Positions 20,701-33,282 are shown, numbered from the stretch's first letter. The stretch is 64,000 nt of DNA from Bufo bufo (GCF_905171765.1 NC_053389.1:745303146-745367145), one strand, 5' to 3'. Notes: generated by a model from the letters alone, not told the origin. Made by a program: numbers and translations.

Positions 20701-21528
20701 GCACTGCGCTGGGACACAGAAGTGGATGTGCTAGCTGATGGTGCTTGCGAAGGTCCAGGTGCATGGCGTGAGGCATCTGAGCCTGCGTCTTGGACAGGGA
20801 CGCAACACAGGGAAAGAGAAGGCAGTGATGTGACCCGAAGACACTGATTGTGGACCCAGGCGTTCGGCGCACCTATTAGGGTGCTTTGATGCCATGTGGC
20901 AGATCATGCTGGTGGTGGTGAGGTTGCTAGTGTTCACGACCCTGCTCATTTTGGTACGGCACAGGTTGCAAATGATAATTCTTTTATCGTCTGCACATTC
21001 CTCAAAAAAGCACCAGACTGCGGAACACCTACCGCTTGGCAAGGGAGATTGCCCCAAGGGGGTGCTCCAGGAAACAGTTGTTGGCCCGTTTGGTGTGGCC
21101 CGCCTTCTCCCTTTTGCCACCCCACTGCCTCTTCCAGCCTGTTGCGGTGCTGCGGATCCCTCCCCCTCTGTACTGGTGTCCTCACTCGGCTTGCCACCTT
21201 CCCAGGTTGGGTCAGTGACTTCATCGCCCAGCACCTCCTCTTCCATTTCCTCACTCTGGTCATCCTCCTGATTTGTTGACCTAACAACCTCAGTTATTGA
21301 CAGCTGTGTCTCATCATCATCATCCACCTCATGCAACACTAATTGCCGTTCCCCACCGTCATCTTCTTCTGACTGTGGATGCTCTAGAGTTTGGGAATCA
21401 GGGCACAAGATCTCCTCATGTCCCTCTTCAAGTGGGCTTGGCGAGAGGCCCAAATTAAGGAATGGGGATGAAAATAGCTCCTCTGGAATATCCGAGTGTG
21501 GAATCACTTGTTTGCCAAGACTCTCCAT
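20701..21528 (-). pseudogene. hAT transposase, N-terminal BED zinc-finger part
   Basis: A 265-codon minus-strand frame (20731-21528) begins with an acidic, low-complexity region rich in E, D and S. Then come a basic stretch (GRRRAT) and a BED-type finger: SAVWCFF, ICNLC with the two cysteines, and HMASKH with the two histidines. BED fingers give DNA binding in many hAT transposases. After the finger the frame turns to SVSSGHITAFSF and is lost near the retroposon insert at 20686. The acidic region plus finger is also found in the related elements at 34.5-35.5 kb, 39.4-40.1 kb and 48.7-49.1 kb. Confidence 0.8.
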
Positions 21529-21929
21529 GGTGGGAGAAAGGAGGATCAGGGTGAGGATTCTGTTGACCAGACTCTTGGCTACTGAGACTGGACTTTGAGG
21601 AAGATAGGGTGGTGCTTAACTGACTGGAAGCATTATCTGCTGCAATCCAACCAACCACCTGGTTGCACTGGTCTGACTTCGAGAGTGGTGTCCTGCGCCG
21701 CCCTGCAAACTGGGAAATGAAGCTAGGTATCGTGGATGAGTGTGTTTCTTGTGCTCTGGCAGCAGGCACAGTTTCACCACGTGCACCATCAGCAGCACAG
21801 CCACTTCCCCGTCCCTTACTGCTTGGTAAATGGTATATATGCTTGCAAGTATGTCATACGTACAGTAGCGCAGGTTTTGTAAGTGTATGTGCAAATAAAG
21901 TACACAGACTGTCACAGATATTTTTAGGA

Positions 21930-22500
21930 TGTGCACACGTTAAACAGGAGCTATAGCGCAAGTAATGTCGCTGTGACCAGCGGCTAATAAAAAATTACAC
22001 TGAAATAATGTGACTGATATTTCGGATTTCGGATGTGCTAACGTTATACTGGAGATGTAGCGCAGGTAATGTCGCTGCCACCAGTAGCAAAAAAATCTGG
22101 CTGAATGTCAATGATATTTCAGATACGCAAACGTTGTATAGGAGATGTAGCGCAGGTAATGTAACTGTTTGCAGTGGACACCGTCTACGGAAAAAGTACA
22201 CTGCATGTCACAGATATTTTTAGGCTGTGCAAACGTTACACAGGAGATGTAGCGCAGATAATGTCACTGTCACCAGCGGCGAAAAATTTTACACTGAATG
22301 TCACTGATATTTCGAATGCGCTAACGTTATACAGGAGATGTAGCGCAGGTAATGTAACTGTCCGCAGCGGACACCGTCAACGGAAAAAGTACACTGATGT
22401 CACAGATATTTTTAGGCTGTGCATATGTTACACAGGAGATGTAGAGCAGATAATGTTGCTGTCTGCAGTGGCCAAACAATTGCAAGCTATTTAGCGCAGT
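21930..22500. repeat. Subterminal tandem repeat of the hAT, about 95-bp unit
   Basis: GGAGATGTAGCGCAGGTAATGT recurs near 21948, 22052, 22142, 22236, 22335 and 22435, alternating two variants (with ACCAGCGGC or GGACACCGTC). Short open frames are artefacts. Confidence 0.85.
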
Positions 22501-23039
22501 TTGCGCTAAAAATATATATTGCTGCCATATACAACTATAGTCCTTTAAAGGACTTTTGGGTCTCTAACAAGTTTTAGCAATTTAGTGCAGGTCACACTAA
22601 AAATATATATTACTGCCACACACAATAGTCCTTAACCCCTTAGGGACCGGGCTAATTTTCACCTTAAGGACCAGGCCATTTTTTGCAAATCTGACCAGTG
22701 TCACTTTATGTGGTAAAACTTTAAAACGCTTTGACCTATCCAGGCCATTTTGAGATTGTTTCTTTATCACATATTGTACTTCATGTAAAAAAAAAACATT
22801 TTTATTTATAAAAAAATACAAATTTACCAAAAATTTGGAAAAATTATCAAATTTCCAAATTACTATTTCTCTACTTTTATAATAGATAGCAATACCTCCA
22901 AAAATAGTTATTATTTTACATTCCCCATATGTCTACTTCATGTTTGGATCATTTTGGGAATTACATTTTATTTTTTGGGGACGTTACAAGGCTTAGAAAT
23001 TTAGAAGCAAATCTTAAAATTTTTCGTAAATTTTCAAAA

Positions 23040-24350
23040 ACCCACTTTGTAAGGATCAATTCAGGTCTGAAGTCACTTTGTGAGGCTTGCATAATAGAAA
23101 CCACCCAAAAATGACCTGATACTAGAAACAACACCCCTCAAGGTATTCAAGACTGATTTTACAAACGTCGTTAACCCTTTAGGTGTTCCGCAAGAGTTAT
23201 TGGCAAATGTAGATGAAATTTAAGAATTTAAATTTTTTGGCTAATTTTCCATTTTAATCCATTTTTTCCAGTAACAAAGCAAGGGTTAACAGCCAAACAA
23301 AACGCTATATTTATTGCCCCGATTCTGTAGTTTGCAGAAACACCCCATATTTGGCCGTAAACTACTGTACGGGCACACGGTAGGGCATAGAGGGAAAGGT
23401 GCGCCGTGTGGTTTTTGGAAGGCAGATTTTACTGGGCTGGTTTATTTATTCCATGTCCCATTTGAAGCCCCCCTGATGCACCTCTAGAGTAGAAACTCCA
23501 TCAAAGTGACCCCATCTAAGAAACTACACCCCTCAAGGTATTCAAAACTGATTTTACAAACGTCGTTAACCCTTTAGGTGTTCCACAAGAGTTATTGGCA
23601 AATGGAGATGAAATTTAAGAATTTCAATTTTTTAGCTAATTTTCTATTTTAATCCATTTTTTCCCAGTAACAAAGCAAGGGTTAACAGCCAAGCAAAACA
23701 CTATATTTATTGCCCTGATTCTGTAGTTTGCAGAAACACCCCTAATGTGGCCGTATACTACTGTACGGGCACACGGTAGGGCGTAGAGAGAAAGGTGCGC
23801 CGTGTGGTTTTTAGAAGGCAGATTTTGCTGGACTGGTTTATTTACACCATGTCCCATTTCAAGCCCCCCTTATGCACCCCAAGAGTAAAAACTCCATAAA
23901 AGTGACCCCATTTTTGAAACTACGAGATAAGGTCGCAGTTTTTTTGGGACTATTTTTAGGGTACATATGATTTTTGGTTGCTCTATATTAAATTTTTGTG
24001 AAATTTCATCTCCATTTGCCATAAACTGGTTAATGAAGTTTGTAAAATCTGTTTTGAATACCTTGAGGGGTGTAGTTTCTTAGATGGGGTCACTTTTATG
24101 GAGTTTCTACTCTAGAGGTGCATCAGGGGGGCTTCAAATGACACATGGTGCCAAAAAAAAAGGGCCATCAAAATCTGCCTTCCAGAAACCATACGGCATT
24201 CCTTTTCTTCTGTGCCCTGCCGTTTGGTCATACTGCAGTTTAAGACCACATATGGGGTGTTTATGTAAACTGCAGAATCATGGTAATAAATATTAAGTTT
24301 TGTTTGGCTGTTAACCCTTGCTTTGTTACTGAAAAAAACGGTTTAAAATG
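23040..24350. repeat. Direct and inverted duplications in the piggyBac non-coding region
   Basis: CACCCCTCAAGGTATTCAA and the following 350 bp occur at about 23130 and 23530. The same block in reverse (TTGAATACCTTGAGGGGTG) occurs near 24055. This gives two direct copies and one inverted copy. Confidence 0.8.
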
Positions 24351-25027
24351 AAAAATTTGCCAAAAAATAGATGTTTTGGCACCGTTTTTTTTTTTTTTTT
24401 TTGACCGTGTTCATCTGAGGGGTTAGCTCATGGGGTATTTGTATAGAGCATATTCTTATGGATGCAGTGATACCTAATATGTCAACTTTTTTTAATTTTT
24501 TTTATAAACAAAAAAACCAAAACATTTTAGTATCTCCATAGTCAGTTTTTTTTTAGTTTTTAGCCGATTATCTTAGGTAGGAGCTAAATTTTTGTAGGAT
24601 GAGAGGACGGTTTTATTGGCACTATTTTGGGGGGCATATGACTTTTTGATCTCTTGCTATTACACTATTTGTGATGTAAGGTGACAAAAAAAATACTTTT
24701 TTTTTTACAGTTTTTTTTTTTTACCGTGTTCATCTAAGGGGTTAAGTCATGGGGTATTTTTATAGAGCAGATTCATACGGACGTGGCGATACCTAATATG
24801 TCTACTTTTTTTTATTTATTTTAGGTTTACAAAATAATATTTTTGAAATTGTATTTTTTTTGTTTTAGTGTCTCAAGTCTGTGGACCATAGTTTTTTTTT
24901 TTTTCGACTGTCAGTGGCTAAATGGAATTAAAATTGGGGAAGGGGATTATAAATTTAGTACTCCGTGGAAGTTTGGTACTCCCTGAAGCAACCAATAATG
25001 CAGAGGCTCGGATGATCGGGGCACGTG

Positions 25028-26388
25028 TCACACTGAGTGGTGGTGTCCTTCCATATCCCCCTCCTGTGACACACTCTGAACCTTTTTTGGGTCCACACCT
25101 GGAAAGTGTTGGCCAGGGACAATCCGGGCGCCTCCAGTTTCCGAGGTACTCCAGCCTGCTCTTTCCTGGTCAGAAAAGATCAGGGCCTTGAGGACTGCCT
25201 CATAGAACTGCAGGAATTTTCCTGTGTTGCCAGCGCTCCGGGACAGCACAAAAGAGATGTGCAAGGCAACCTGTACCAAGTAGACTGCAACTTTTTTGTA
25301 CCATGCCCGGGTTTTGCGCATAGCATTATATGGCTTGAGGACTTGATCAGAGAGATCAACTCCTCCCATATACCTATTGTAGTCGACTATACAATCGGAC
25401 TTGAGGACCGTTGCTGCGGTACCTCACACAGGGACAGAGGTGATGCCGTTACCGTGAATTGTGGACAGTACAAGGACATCCCTCTTGTCCTTATATCTGA
25501 CCAGAAACAGGTTTACACTGTTAAGGGCACGGGTCTCACCCTTGGGGATAGGTACCTGGAGGGGGAGGGTAGGGAGGCCACGTTGATTTTTCCGCACGGT
25601 CCCACAAGCGGATGTGGATCTGGCGGAGAGGGACTGGAACAAGGGGATACTAGTATAAAAGTTATCCATGTACAGGTGGTAACCCTTATCTAGCAGTGGG
25701 TGCATAAGGTCCCACACAAGTTTCCCACTAACACCCAGAGTGGAGGGACATTCTGGGGGTTCAATATGGGAATCTTTCCCCTCGGGAGCGTGTCATGGCC
25801 GTACTGTAAAGTGGGGTCAGGTAAAGGACGTCCCCACTCCAGTAATGCCTGACACTGGGTTTTTAAACTAGGCCCATGTGCACACGAGGCCCCAAAACGT
25901 CCTCATATCGGCTGCACTAACTGGAGTCCAGCCATCGGCCCTAGCCAAAAAGGAGCCCGGGTGTTGAGCAATGAACTGTTGGGCGTACAGGTTCATTTGC
26001 TCCACCATCAGGTTCACAAAGTGGTCACTGAAAGAAAGACTAAAATAGTCATATTCAGTGAAGCCCACTGTGGGAATTTGGATTCCTGGTTGGCCAACAA
26101 AATCAGGAATCACAGGCTCAAAATGCTCTGGGGTACACCATGCAAGTTCACCGGTAGGGGGCTCCGGTGGACTTAACTAATGGGCCGGAAAACTAGTACG
26201 AGCCCCAGAGCTGCTCGTACTAGTGTGGGCCACAGGGTCCGCCACTTTGGGGGCACATCATCGCTAGATGATGAGGAGGACGCGGATGACAAAAAGAAAG
26301 TGGGGTCATCCTCGTCCTCACTGGGGCTCTCAGACTCGGAGGCAAGCTGGGCGTATGCCTCCTTGGCCGAGAACATCCGGCGGGTCAT
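25028..26388 (-). pseudogene. piggyBac transposase (broken)
   Basis: N-terminus at 26388: MTRRMFSAKEAYAQL followed by an acidic SESESPSEDEDD/S-rich stretch, usual in this family. Next 25868-26113 gives SFSDHFVNLMVEQMNLYAQQ and AADMRTFWGL (helical N-terminal domain). Then 25424-25717 gives WDLMHPLLDKGYHLYMDNFYTS with the second catalytic aspartate in MDNFYTS, and GTVRKNQRGLP. Finally 25028-25369 gives GGVDLSDQ with the third aspartate, YNAMRKTRAWYKK and VALHISF. Sequence that should carry the first catalytic aspartate, between 25717 and 25868, is shortened, and stops and frameshifts separate the blocks. The enzyme normally integrates at TTAA; this copy is dead. The C-terminal cysteine-rich domain is not seen. 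Confidence 0.85.
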
Positions 26389-27044
26389 AGGGGAGTTTGT
26401 GTGTGCGTGTGTGCGTGGAAATCTTTATTTGGTGTGCGTGTGTGTTGGGGCACGGGTGTTCACGTACTTACCCTAAACCTAACAGAAAAAAAAAAAAAAG
26501 GCAAAAAAATGTGGGGAAAAAAATAAGTACCTGGGTCATCATGACATACCGGTATGTCATGTGTTCCCAACAGGGTAAAAGGACTTTTTGGGTCTCTAAC
26601 AAGTTTTAGCAATTTAGCGCAGGTTACGCAAAAAATATATATTGCTGCCAGACACAACAATAGTCCTTAAAAGGACTTTTGGGTCTATAACAAGTATAAA
26701 AGCTAAAATATTCCAATTTCACTCCCTACATTATCTCTCCCTTCTGCTCTCCAGCTCTCCCTGACTAAGACTGAGCCGAACACGTGTCATCGGGTGCTAC
26801 ATAGCACCCGATGACGCGTTCCGGCCAGCCAATCACTGTAATGCCAGTAGCCAACATGGCTACGGCATTACAGTGAATGGCAGTACTTACCTGAGTAGCA
26901 GCCAACAAACGTGCGGGGAGGAGACTCGAGCATCGCGCTCGAGCACACGCGGTATTCGGCCGAACACCCCGATGTGCCGAGCATCGCGATGCTAGAGTAA
27001 TATTTGTATTTGGCCGAGCATGCTCACCCAACACTAGTTATGTT

Positions 27045-27690
27045 GCATATTATATGAGAAATTGACATGCAGAGTTATCAAGAAATTCCCTGCCGTATTT
27101 CATTCATTCAAAATATTGCCTGCTCAAGATGAGTTGATTACTAATTTGTACTGTAAGCTTCACATTTATCAAAAATTCATACCTTACAGCAATATGGTCT
27201 CCTGCTGTCTTCAACTGGAAAATAGGCAGCATGTAACTAATAATAAGGAAGCAATTCCTGTTAATTATGAATATGCTATGAAGTAGGGTAATAAGGATAG
27301 ATGACAATTAAGGAACCGGGGGGCTATTGTAGTACAGTGTATGAATTATAGAGAAGATCTAATCGGTGTGCAATCACATACAAATTTAATTATCGACTGC
27401 TACTGTATAACAAGTAGCCATCTCCATGCAATACAAAAAAAAAAATTCTTGGTAAAGGTGGGAGAAAATTCTAAACTATACTTTCATATATTTCTTGCAA
27501 GAAAACTGCTTCATGCAGCTGAAGAAATGTTCTTCTAGAAAGCTGGTTTCAAACCGCGGGACCAGTAGATTTTGATGGGATTGCTGGTATATTCTGGTGA
27601 GACTGCTGGTTCTGGGAATGCTGTTACACACCAGAATCTTCCAAATTTAATACAGATGTGTCCTTATGTGGTCTTTGGTGTGTGGACATG
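27045..27690. other. Non-coding stretch, no gene seen
   Basis: AT-rich, without transposon ends or convincing codons. It is the original flank of the large hAT. Confidence 0.5.
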
Positions 27691-28090
27691 GATAGAGATG
27701 AGGGAAGTTTTGAAAAATTAGATTCAGACGATTTTCTTCAAGAAATTGAATTTGTTCCAAATTAATTTGTCATGAATCACAATAAATCTGGTATACCCAG
27801 GCCACTCTTCCTAATTATATGCATCCCACTTGGTGGCCCAATCTCAGTGTGAAGGCTTGAAACTTGAACTACAGGGACAGTGCAGGAATAGTGTATCACT
27901 GTGTGCATTTCGCTTTAGTGCACCCACATTCATAGTTAGTCCGTTCTGTAGGTACTGTGCCATCAGTATTACAGATAGTTGTAATTTATCACCATCTACA
28001 TCACTGTGCAGGGCACTAAGATTCATAGCTAATCCATTTTGTTAGCTGTTAAATTTACTGTGTGTCAGTATTACAGGTCAATAAAAGTTC
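27691..28090. mobile_element. Left part of a hAT-type non-autonomous element
   Basis: TAGAGATGAGGGAAGTTTTG matches the left end at 9503. The right end is not visible and may have been lost at the tandem repeat at 28095 or the MITE at 28351. Confidence 0.55.
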
Positions 28091-28094
28091 CAGG

Positions 28095-28350
28095 TCTAAT
28101 ATATCGCTGTGGCCCCATGACAGAGTGGGGACATTGGCAGCAGTGGCCGCATAACAGAGTGGTGATGGTGGCAGCAGCAGCAGTGGCAGTAATGGCCCCA
28201 TGACAGAGTGGGGACAGTAGCAGCAGCAGTAACCATGACAATAGTGGCCCCATAACAGAGTGGTGACAGTGGCGGCAGCAGTAGCAGTTGGAGTAACTGA
28301 CAAAAGTTGCCCCATGACTGAGTGGGGAGGGGGATAGCAGTAGTTGCAGT
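28095..28350. repeat. Tandem repeat, about 45-60 bp unit
   Basis: About five units of TGGCCCCATGACAGAGTGGG (or CATAACAGAGTGGTGA) plus GCAGCAGCAGTAGCAGT. Open frames on the minus strand rich in leucine and proline are artefacts. Confidence 0.8.
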
Positions 28351-29310
28351 AAGGCCTCTTTCACACGGGCGAGATTTCCGCGCGGGTGCAATGCTTGAGG
28401 TGAACGCATTGCACCCGCACTGAATCCGGACCCATTCTTTTTTATGGGGCTGTGCACATGAGCAGTGATTTTCACGCATCACTTGTGCGTTGCGTGAAAA
28501 TCGCAGCATGCTCTACTTTGTGCGTTTTTTCACGCAACGCAGACCCCATAGAAGTGTATGGGGCTGCGTGAAAATCGCAAGCATCCGCAAGCAAGTGCGG
28601 ATGCGGTGCAATTTTCACGCACGGTTGCTAGGAGATGATCGGGATGTGGACCCGATCATTATTATTTTCCCTTATAACATGGTTATAAGGGAAAATAATA
28701 GCATTCTTAATACAGAATGCTTAGTAAAAAAGGGCTGGAGGGGTTAAAAAAAATTAATAAAAAATTTAACTCACCTTAATCCACTTGTTCGCGCAGCCCA
28801 GCTTTTCTTCTGTCTTCATCTTTGCTGTGCAGTAGGAAAAGGACCTGTGGTGACATCACTGCGCTCATCACATGGTCCGTCACTCGATCCATCACCATGG
28901 TGATAGATTGTGTGATGGACCATGTGATGAGCGCAATTATGTCATCAAAGGTCCTTTACCTAGGTCCTAAAGAAAGAAGAAAGAAGAGAAGCCGGGCTGC
29001 GCGAACAAGTGGATTAAGGTGAGTTATTATTTATTTTTTAACCCCTCCAGCCCTATTTTACTAAGTATTCTGTATTAAGAATGCTATTATTTTCCCTTAT
29101 AACCATGTTATAAGGGAAAATAATACAATCTACACAACACCTAACCCAAACCCGAATTTCTGTGAAGAAGTTTGGGTTTGAGTACCAAACATGACGATTT
29201 TTCTCACGCATTAAAATGTTTTGCACTCTCACGGAAAAATCACGTATTTTTCCACGACGCACCCGCATCTTATCCGGCCCAAAAACATGACGCCCGTGTG
29301 AAAGAGGCCT
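28351..29310. mobile_element. Long foldback MITE, TTTCACAC ends
   Basis: AAGGCCTCTTTCACACGGGC at the left pairs with the right end GCCCGTGTGAAAGAGGCCTT-like. The central palindrome around CACCATGGTG (28898) has arms of more than 200 bp (GGACCATGTGATGAGCGCA; AACAAGTGGATTAAGGTGAG; TTATAAGGGAAAATAAT). Confidence 0.85.
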
Positions 29311-29312
29311 AA

Positions 29313-29611
29313 GGCTGTGTTAACATCACTGTTTGTTTCCGTTCTTCTATAATAAATTTGGGTCGAGTTGGAGGAGTGATTTTTGTAGTTAATTCGGATA
29401 ACCAACGACAATTCTACCATAAGGCAATAATCCAGCTGCCAGGTTTGAGCCATCCAGCAAGTTCGGCTCATCTGGTTTTAACCCTAATACAAGGAGTTAT
29501 TTGACCCCAGGCGGTCTGCGTCCAACTTCCTGGAGGGCCAACTGGAGTTCAGCACTAACTGTTCTGTGATGCCCTAACATGTCTGGGGCTGCACTGAAGG
29601 GACCGATGTGT
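29313..29611. other. Non-coding stretch, no gene seen
   Basis: Sequence between a MITE and the second large hAT. Nothing recognised. Confidence 0.45.
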
Positions 29612-29948
29612 GTCTACTAGTGATGAGCTAGTACTGGTTTGACTCGAGCATCGCTATGCTCGGCACGTGGCGGTACTCGGCCTAATACTACGTGTGCTCG
29701 TCGCATTGCTCGAGTCTCCGCCCTGCAAGTTTGGCGCCTCCTGAAGCATCCAATCAGCTTTCAGGTAAGTAATTCCCTCCAGTGTAATGTCATAGCCATG
29801 TTAGCTATTAGCCTTACACTGGTTGGCTGGCCGGAACACGCGGTACTAGTTTATATAGGAGCCGACGTCCCGCGCTCGGATAATTCTGCGTCAGGGAGAG
29901 CCGACAGTAGGCAGGGACATATAGCGGTTTGATGAAATTACGATTGAA

Positions 29949-30545
29949 CCATATATACAGTTAGTCACCAGAGAATTATTTCTATTTGTAACAAATTTCA
30001 CTGGTTTTGGTCACATCTGTGCGTGAATTTAGGCCGCAACCATATGTACAGTAGTTCAGCAGAGAATTATTTCTATTTGGTACCAATTTCAGTATTTTGG
30101 GTCTCATGTGTGTATGAATTTAGTCCGCAACCATATATACAGTTAGTCACCAGAGAATTATTTCTATTTGGGACAAATTTCACTGGTTTTGGTCACATCT
30201 GTGCGTGAATTTAGGCCGCAACCATATATACAGGAGTTAAGCAAAGAATTATTTTTATTTGGGACAAATTTCACTAGTTTTGGGTACATCTGTGTCTGCG
30301 TTTAGGCCGCAACCATATATACAGTAGTTAAGCAGAGAATTATTTATATTTGGGACAAATTTTAATACTTTTGGGCACATCTGTGTCTGCGTTTAGACCG
30401 CAACCATATATACAGTAGTTCAGCAGAAAATGATTTCTATTTGGGACAAATTTTAGTATTTTGGGTCTCATGTCTGAGTGAATTTAGTACGCAACCATAT
30501 ATACAGTAATTCCGCAAATAATTATTTATATTTGGGACAAATTTA
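29949..30545. repeat. Subterminal tandem repeat, about 91-bp unit
   Basis: Seven units of CAACCATATATACAGTAGTT..., GAGAATTATTTCTATTTGGG, ACAAATTTCA and TTTTGGG, starting near 29949, 30040, 30130, 30221, 30311, 30402 and 30494. Confidence 0.9.
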
Positions 30546-31560
30546 ACAGTTTTGTGCCAAATACACTGTCCATGTACTGTGGATTCATGTGACAAATCCT
30601 CTATCACATTTGAAAAGAGTGTCTGTTGCGCCAATCTAAATAATCTGTGCATAATCTAGTGTCCATATTCTGTTCATTACTGGGGCATTTTGCATCCAGC
30701 GACAAAATAAATAATCTGTTCAAAATCTAATGTCCATAGAGCGTGGCTCTCTGTTTCAAATGCAGTACCACATGTGAAAACAGTGTATTTTTGTGAGAAG
30801 TAGAATATTTGCGCCACATCTACTGTGTGTGCATTTTATACATATTACTAACATATATTGTAGTCTGTGACATTATAAGAGCTACATCCCCTGTGTAAAG
30901 TGTGCGCATCCAAAATACCTGTTTTAATTGATTGGCGCATACAGGTACATATCCTACAATACTGTAGGTGTTAGATACTTTGAAGCATATATAACATTTC
31001 ATATTAAGAAGGCGGCCAGTATGGGAAGTGGAAGTGGCCGTGATGCTGATGGTTCACGCAGAGGCTGTGGCCCTGGGCTCAATGAAACTGAGTAAAATAA
31101 TGTAGATGAGGGCCTCCAGGTGCGCTAACCCTCTAAAACAGTGAAGGCGATGGCAAACCTTTTAGAGACTGATTGCCCAAACTGCAACCACAAACACACT
31201 TATTTATCGTAAAGTGTCCACACGATCATTTACCCTGAATACTACAGTCCAATATAGTATATCTTCCATGTTCCTTATTATTTAGCTATAGTGGCCTGCC
31301 TACAGTCAATGTGCTGCCTGTGCCATTCATGGCGTACCCGACGCTGATGAATGGCAGGAAAACTGTAAGGCATATTGGTGCACCATAGACTTTTTCAAAA
31401 GTAAGGGTGCCCACAGAGATGGCTCTGAGTGTCGCCCCTGGCACCTGTGCAAGGGTTTTGCTGACCCTATAAAACATTATGAGCGAGGGCAGCCTAAAAA
31501 GCATGTTGATATGATGGAGTAGGAGGAGGAGAAGGACGAGAAAAGGAAGATTGAACCATA
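30546..31560. other. Non-coding part of the second hAT
   Basis: No gene. 31440-31560 (GCGAGGGCAGCCTAAAAAGC, TGTTGATATGATGGAG) matches 17850-17930 beside the transposase 3' end of the first hAT. The rest is AT-rich. Confidence 0.55.
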
Positions 31561-31675
31561 TAACTTTTTTGGTGGTGGCAGAGTTGCATGTGAATACAGT
31601 GTATTCAGTACTTTACAAACAAAACATTTAAAGTGCCTTGTTGTTCACCCGCTTTCCTCTGGTGGAGTAGAGAAG

Positions 31676-32066
31676 TCAGGGGTAATCCAGGCCTTGTTCA
31701 TTTTTTTTAAAAGTCGACCTGTCAGCATTTTCAGCTGACAGACAGATGCGCTTATCAGTTATTATGCCCCCAGCAACACTATATTCCCGCTCTGACAAAA
31801 CGCTGGCGTGCAACTTTGTGCCACGTGTCCAGCTTTGACACCCAATAGTTGTAAGGCACAGAGGGATCACCGAGGGCGCTGACATGGTCTGCTATGTACT
31901 CCTTCACCATCTTCCACAATGTTTCCCTCCTTGTGACACTAGGCCACGCATCAGGGTGAGGGTGCTGGCGGGGTGTCATGAAACTGTCCCAGGCCTTGTA
32001 GAGTGTTGTCCTGCCTCTGTTGGAACTGCGGTGTGTCCCCCTCATCTCTCCTCCTAGGTTGGCCAA
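31676..32066 (-). pseudogene. hAT transposase, C-terminal dimerisation part
   Basis: The minus-strand frame 31779-32066 reads YKAWDSFMTPRQ, LWKMVKEYIADHVSAL and PYNYWVSKLDTWHKVARQ, which has the P-x-x-YW...W...A pattern of the hAT dimerisation domain. The frame then breaks, and the short segment at 31676-31780 holds GGIITDKRICLSAENADR, close to the first hAT's LLAIGGILTDKRIRLSTENADR. This part is absent from the other hAT copies in the window. Non-functional. Confidence 0.75.
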
Positions 32067-32184
32067 GGAAGTACGTACTCTGCCACCAGTGTTGTCAGCT
32101 GTAAATATTTCTGCAATGACATATTGTTCTGTTATTATTATAGTTTTTTGTTTGTATTATAGTTGGTATTATAATTGTTATTAT

Positions 32185-32330
32185 GGTTTATGGTTGTAAA
32201 ATATGTTATGGTTATTTGGTTATTTATGTGTTAATTAACAGGCCCTGCCATTGGTTTACCTCCACTCTCTGCCTCCACTGTTGTCATATGGAAATTTTCT
32301 AAGCAATTTTTAAACAAGGACCTTCTGTTA
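32185..32330. repeat. Short repeated segment, three copies in the second hAT
   Basis: TGTTATGGTTATTTGGTTATTTATG occurs in close variants at about 32200, 33918 and 35010, each time between transposase segments. At 32260 and 33960 it is followed by GCCATTGGTTTA and CTCCACTCT. Function unknown; intron-like position. Confidence 0.6.
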
Positions 32331-32973
32331 TTGCATCGTTTTGCTCGTCCTCTCTACCACAGGAATGAGAGATGAGAAGTTCCCTTTGTAGGGGGGGGGG
32401 GGTCGATAACGGTGAACAACCAGTAATCCGTGTTGTCTAACATGCGTGTAATGCACGGGTCGCGGGAAAGGGAGCCTAACATGAAGTCAGCCATGTGTGC
32501 CAGATTCCCAACAGGCATGACTTCGCTGTCGTCATCAGGAGGATGACTCTCATTCTCCTTATCCTATTCCTCCTCTCCTGCCCATCTATGCAGAAAATAA
32601 TGGCCAATGGGATAGAGAAGGCGCTCATAGGGTAAGTAAATTCAACAAAACGAATTTCTAATAAAAGAAATGGTTTGCTCACCTATTGCGGTTGCATCAA
32701 TTGGATGCAACTGCAATGGAGATCGAGTATAGATAAGAGACAGTTGGTGCAGCCAAGATTCGTCCTAACGCCTTGGGCAGGAGCCACCCTGCCTGCTCCA
32801 CTTAAGGTTCAGCGTACTCTCTGCAACATCTATGCAGAACGGATGGAATAAACCTGCTATTGATACTACCCTCTGTAGAGTAGGCAACTGTCTCTTGCTC
32901 CTCCTCCTCATCATCATCCAATTCACACTGAGAAGCTGAACTGATGGTGTTCTGGCTATCACCCTGTGTAATG

Positions 32974-33266
32974 TGACACAAAAGTAACAGCTCACGATCC
33001 TTGTTCAAGCTGCACCGGAAGGGGCAATCCCCAGGTCAAATCCAGCAAAGAAAATCCCAGCAGCGTACTTGTATTCGATCAATTATATTATTTTATTGTA
33101 ACTCAGGATAGGATAATCACAGAGGACGTTTCGGCCCGTCTAGCCTTTCTCAACTGCATGATGACTAATGAAATCTGATCACAGTAAGGGACCGTATTGG
33201 TAAACATAAGTCCACGATACGATAATTGATTGAAAACAAGTACGCTGCTGGGATTTTCTTTGCTGG
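32974..33266 (-). mobile_element. Short foldback retroposon with perfect 16-bp duplication
   Basis: ATCACCCTGTGTAATG is at 32958-32973 and 33267-33282. Inverted arms TCCAGCAAAGAAAATCCCAG (near 33043) and its complement (near 33246) enclose, on the minus strand, TTGAGAAA, a GGC...GCC hairpin and GAAACGTC (33125-33153). It interrupts the hAT transposase. Confidence 0.8.
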
Positions 33267-33282
33267 ATCACCCTGTGTAATG

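Larger units (their letters stand above)
22636..26574 (-). mobile_element. piggyBac transposon nested in the hAT
   Basis: The left side has TTAA (22632-22635) and CCCCTTAGGGACC. The right side ends GGTATGTCATGTGTTCCCAACAGGG followed by GTAA (26575-26578), a decayed TTAA. The host hAT repeat continues correctly on both sides (AATAGTCC / AAAGGACTTTT). The transposase is on the minus strand at 25028-26388. About 2.3 kb of non-coding sequence with internal duplications follows it. Confidence 0.85.
16867..27036 (-). mobile_element. Large hAT transposon (10.17 kb) with nested insertions
   Basis: GTTATGTT is duplicated perfectly at 16859-16866 and 27037-27044. The ends TAGTGTTGG and its complement are inverted, and the subterminal GAGCA motifs recur densely. 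A decayed BED-finger transposase runs on the minus strand (18009-19060 and 20701-21528). It carries three further layers: subterminal tandem repeats, a 1.6-kb retroposon-like insert at 19081-20686, and a piggyBac at 22636-26574. Without these two inserts it would be about 4.6 kb, a usual hAT length. Confidence 0.9.

Noticed and set aside
20894..21279. Plus-strand open frames of about 125 codons
   Set aside because: Shadows of the BED-finger transposase on the minus strand.
25106..25693. 195-codon plus-strand open frame
   Set aside because: It lies opposite the piggyBac transposase blocks on the minus strand.
28055..28509. Minus-strand open frames of about 135 codons
   Set aside because: Built on a tandem repeat and a MITE end; no domain.
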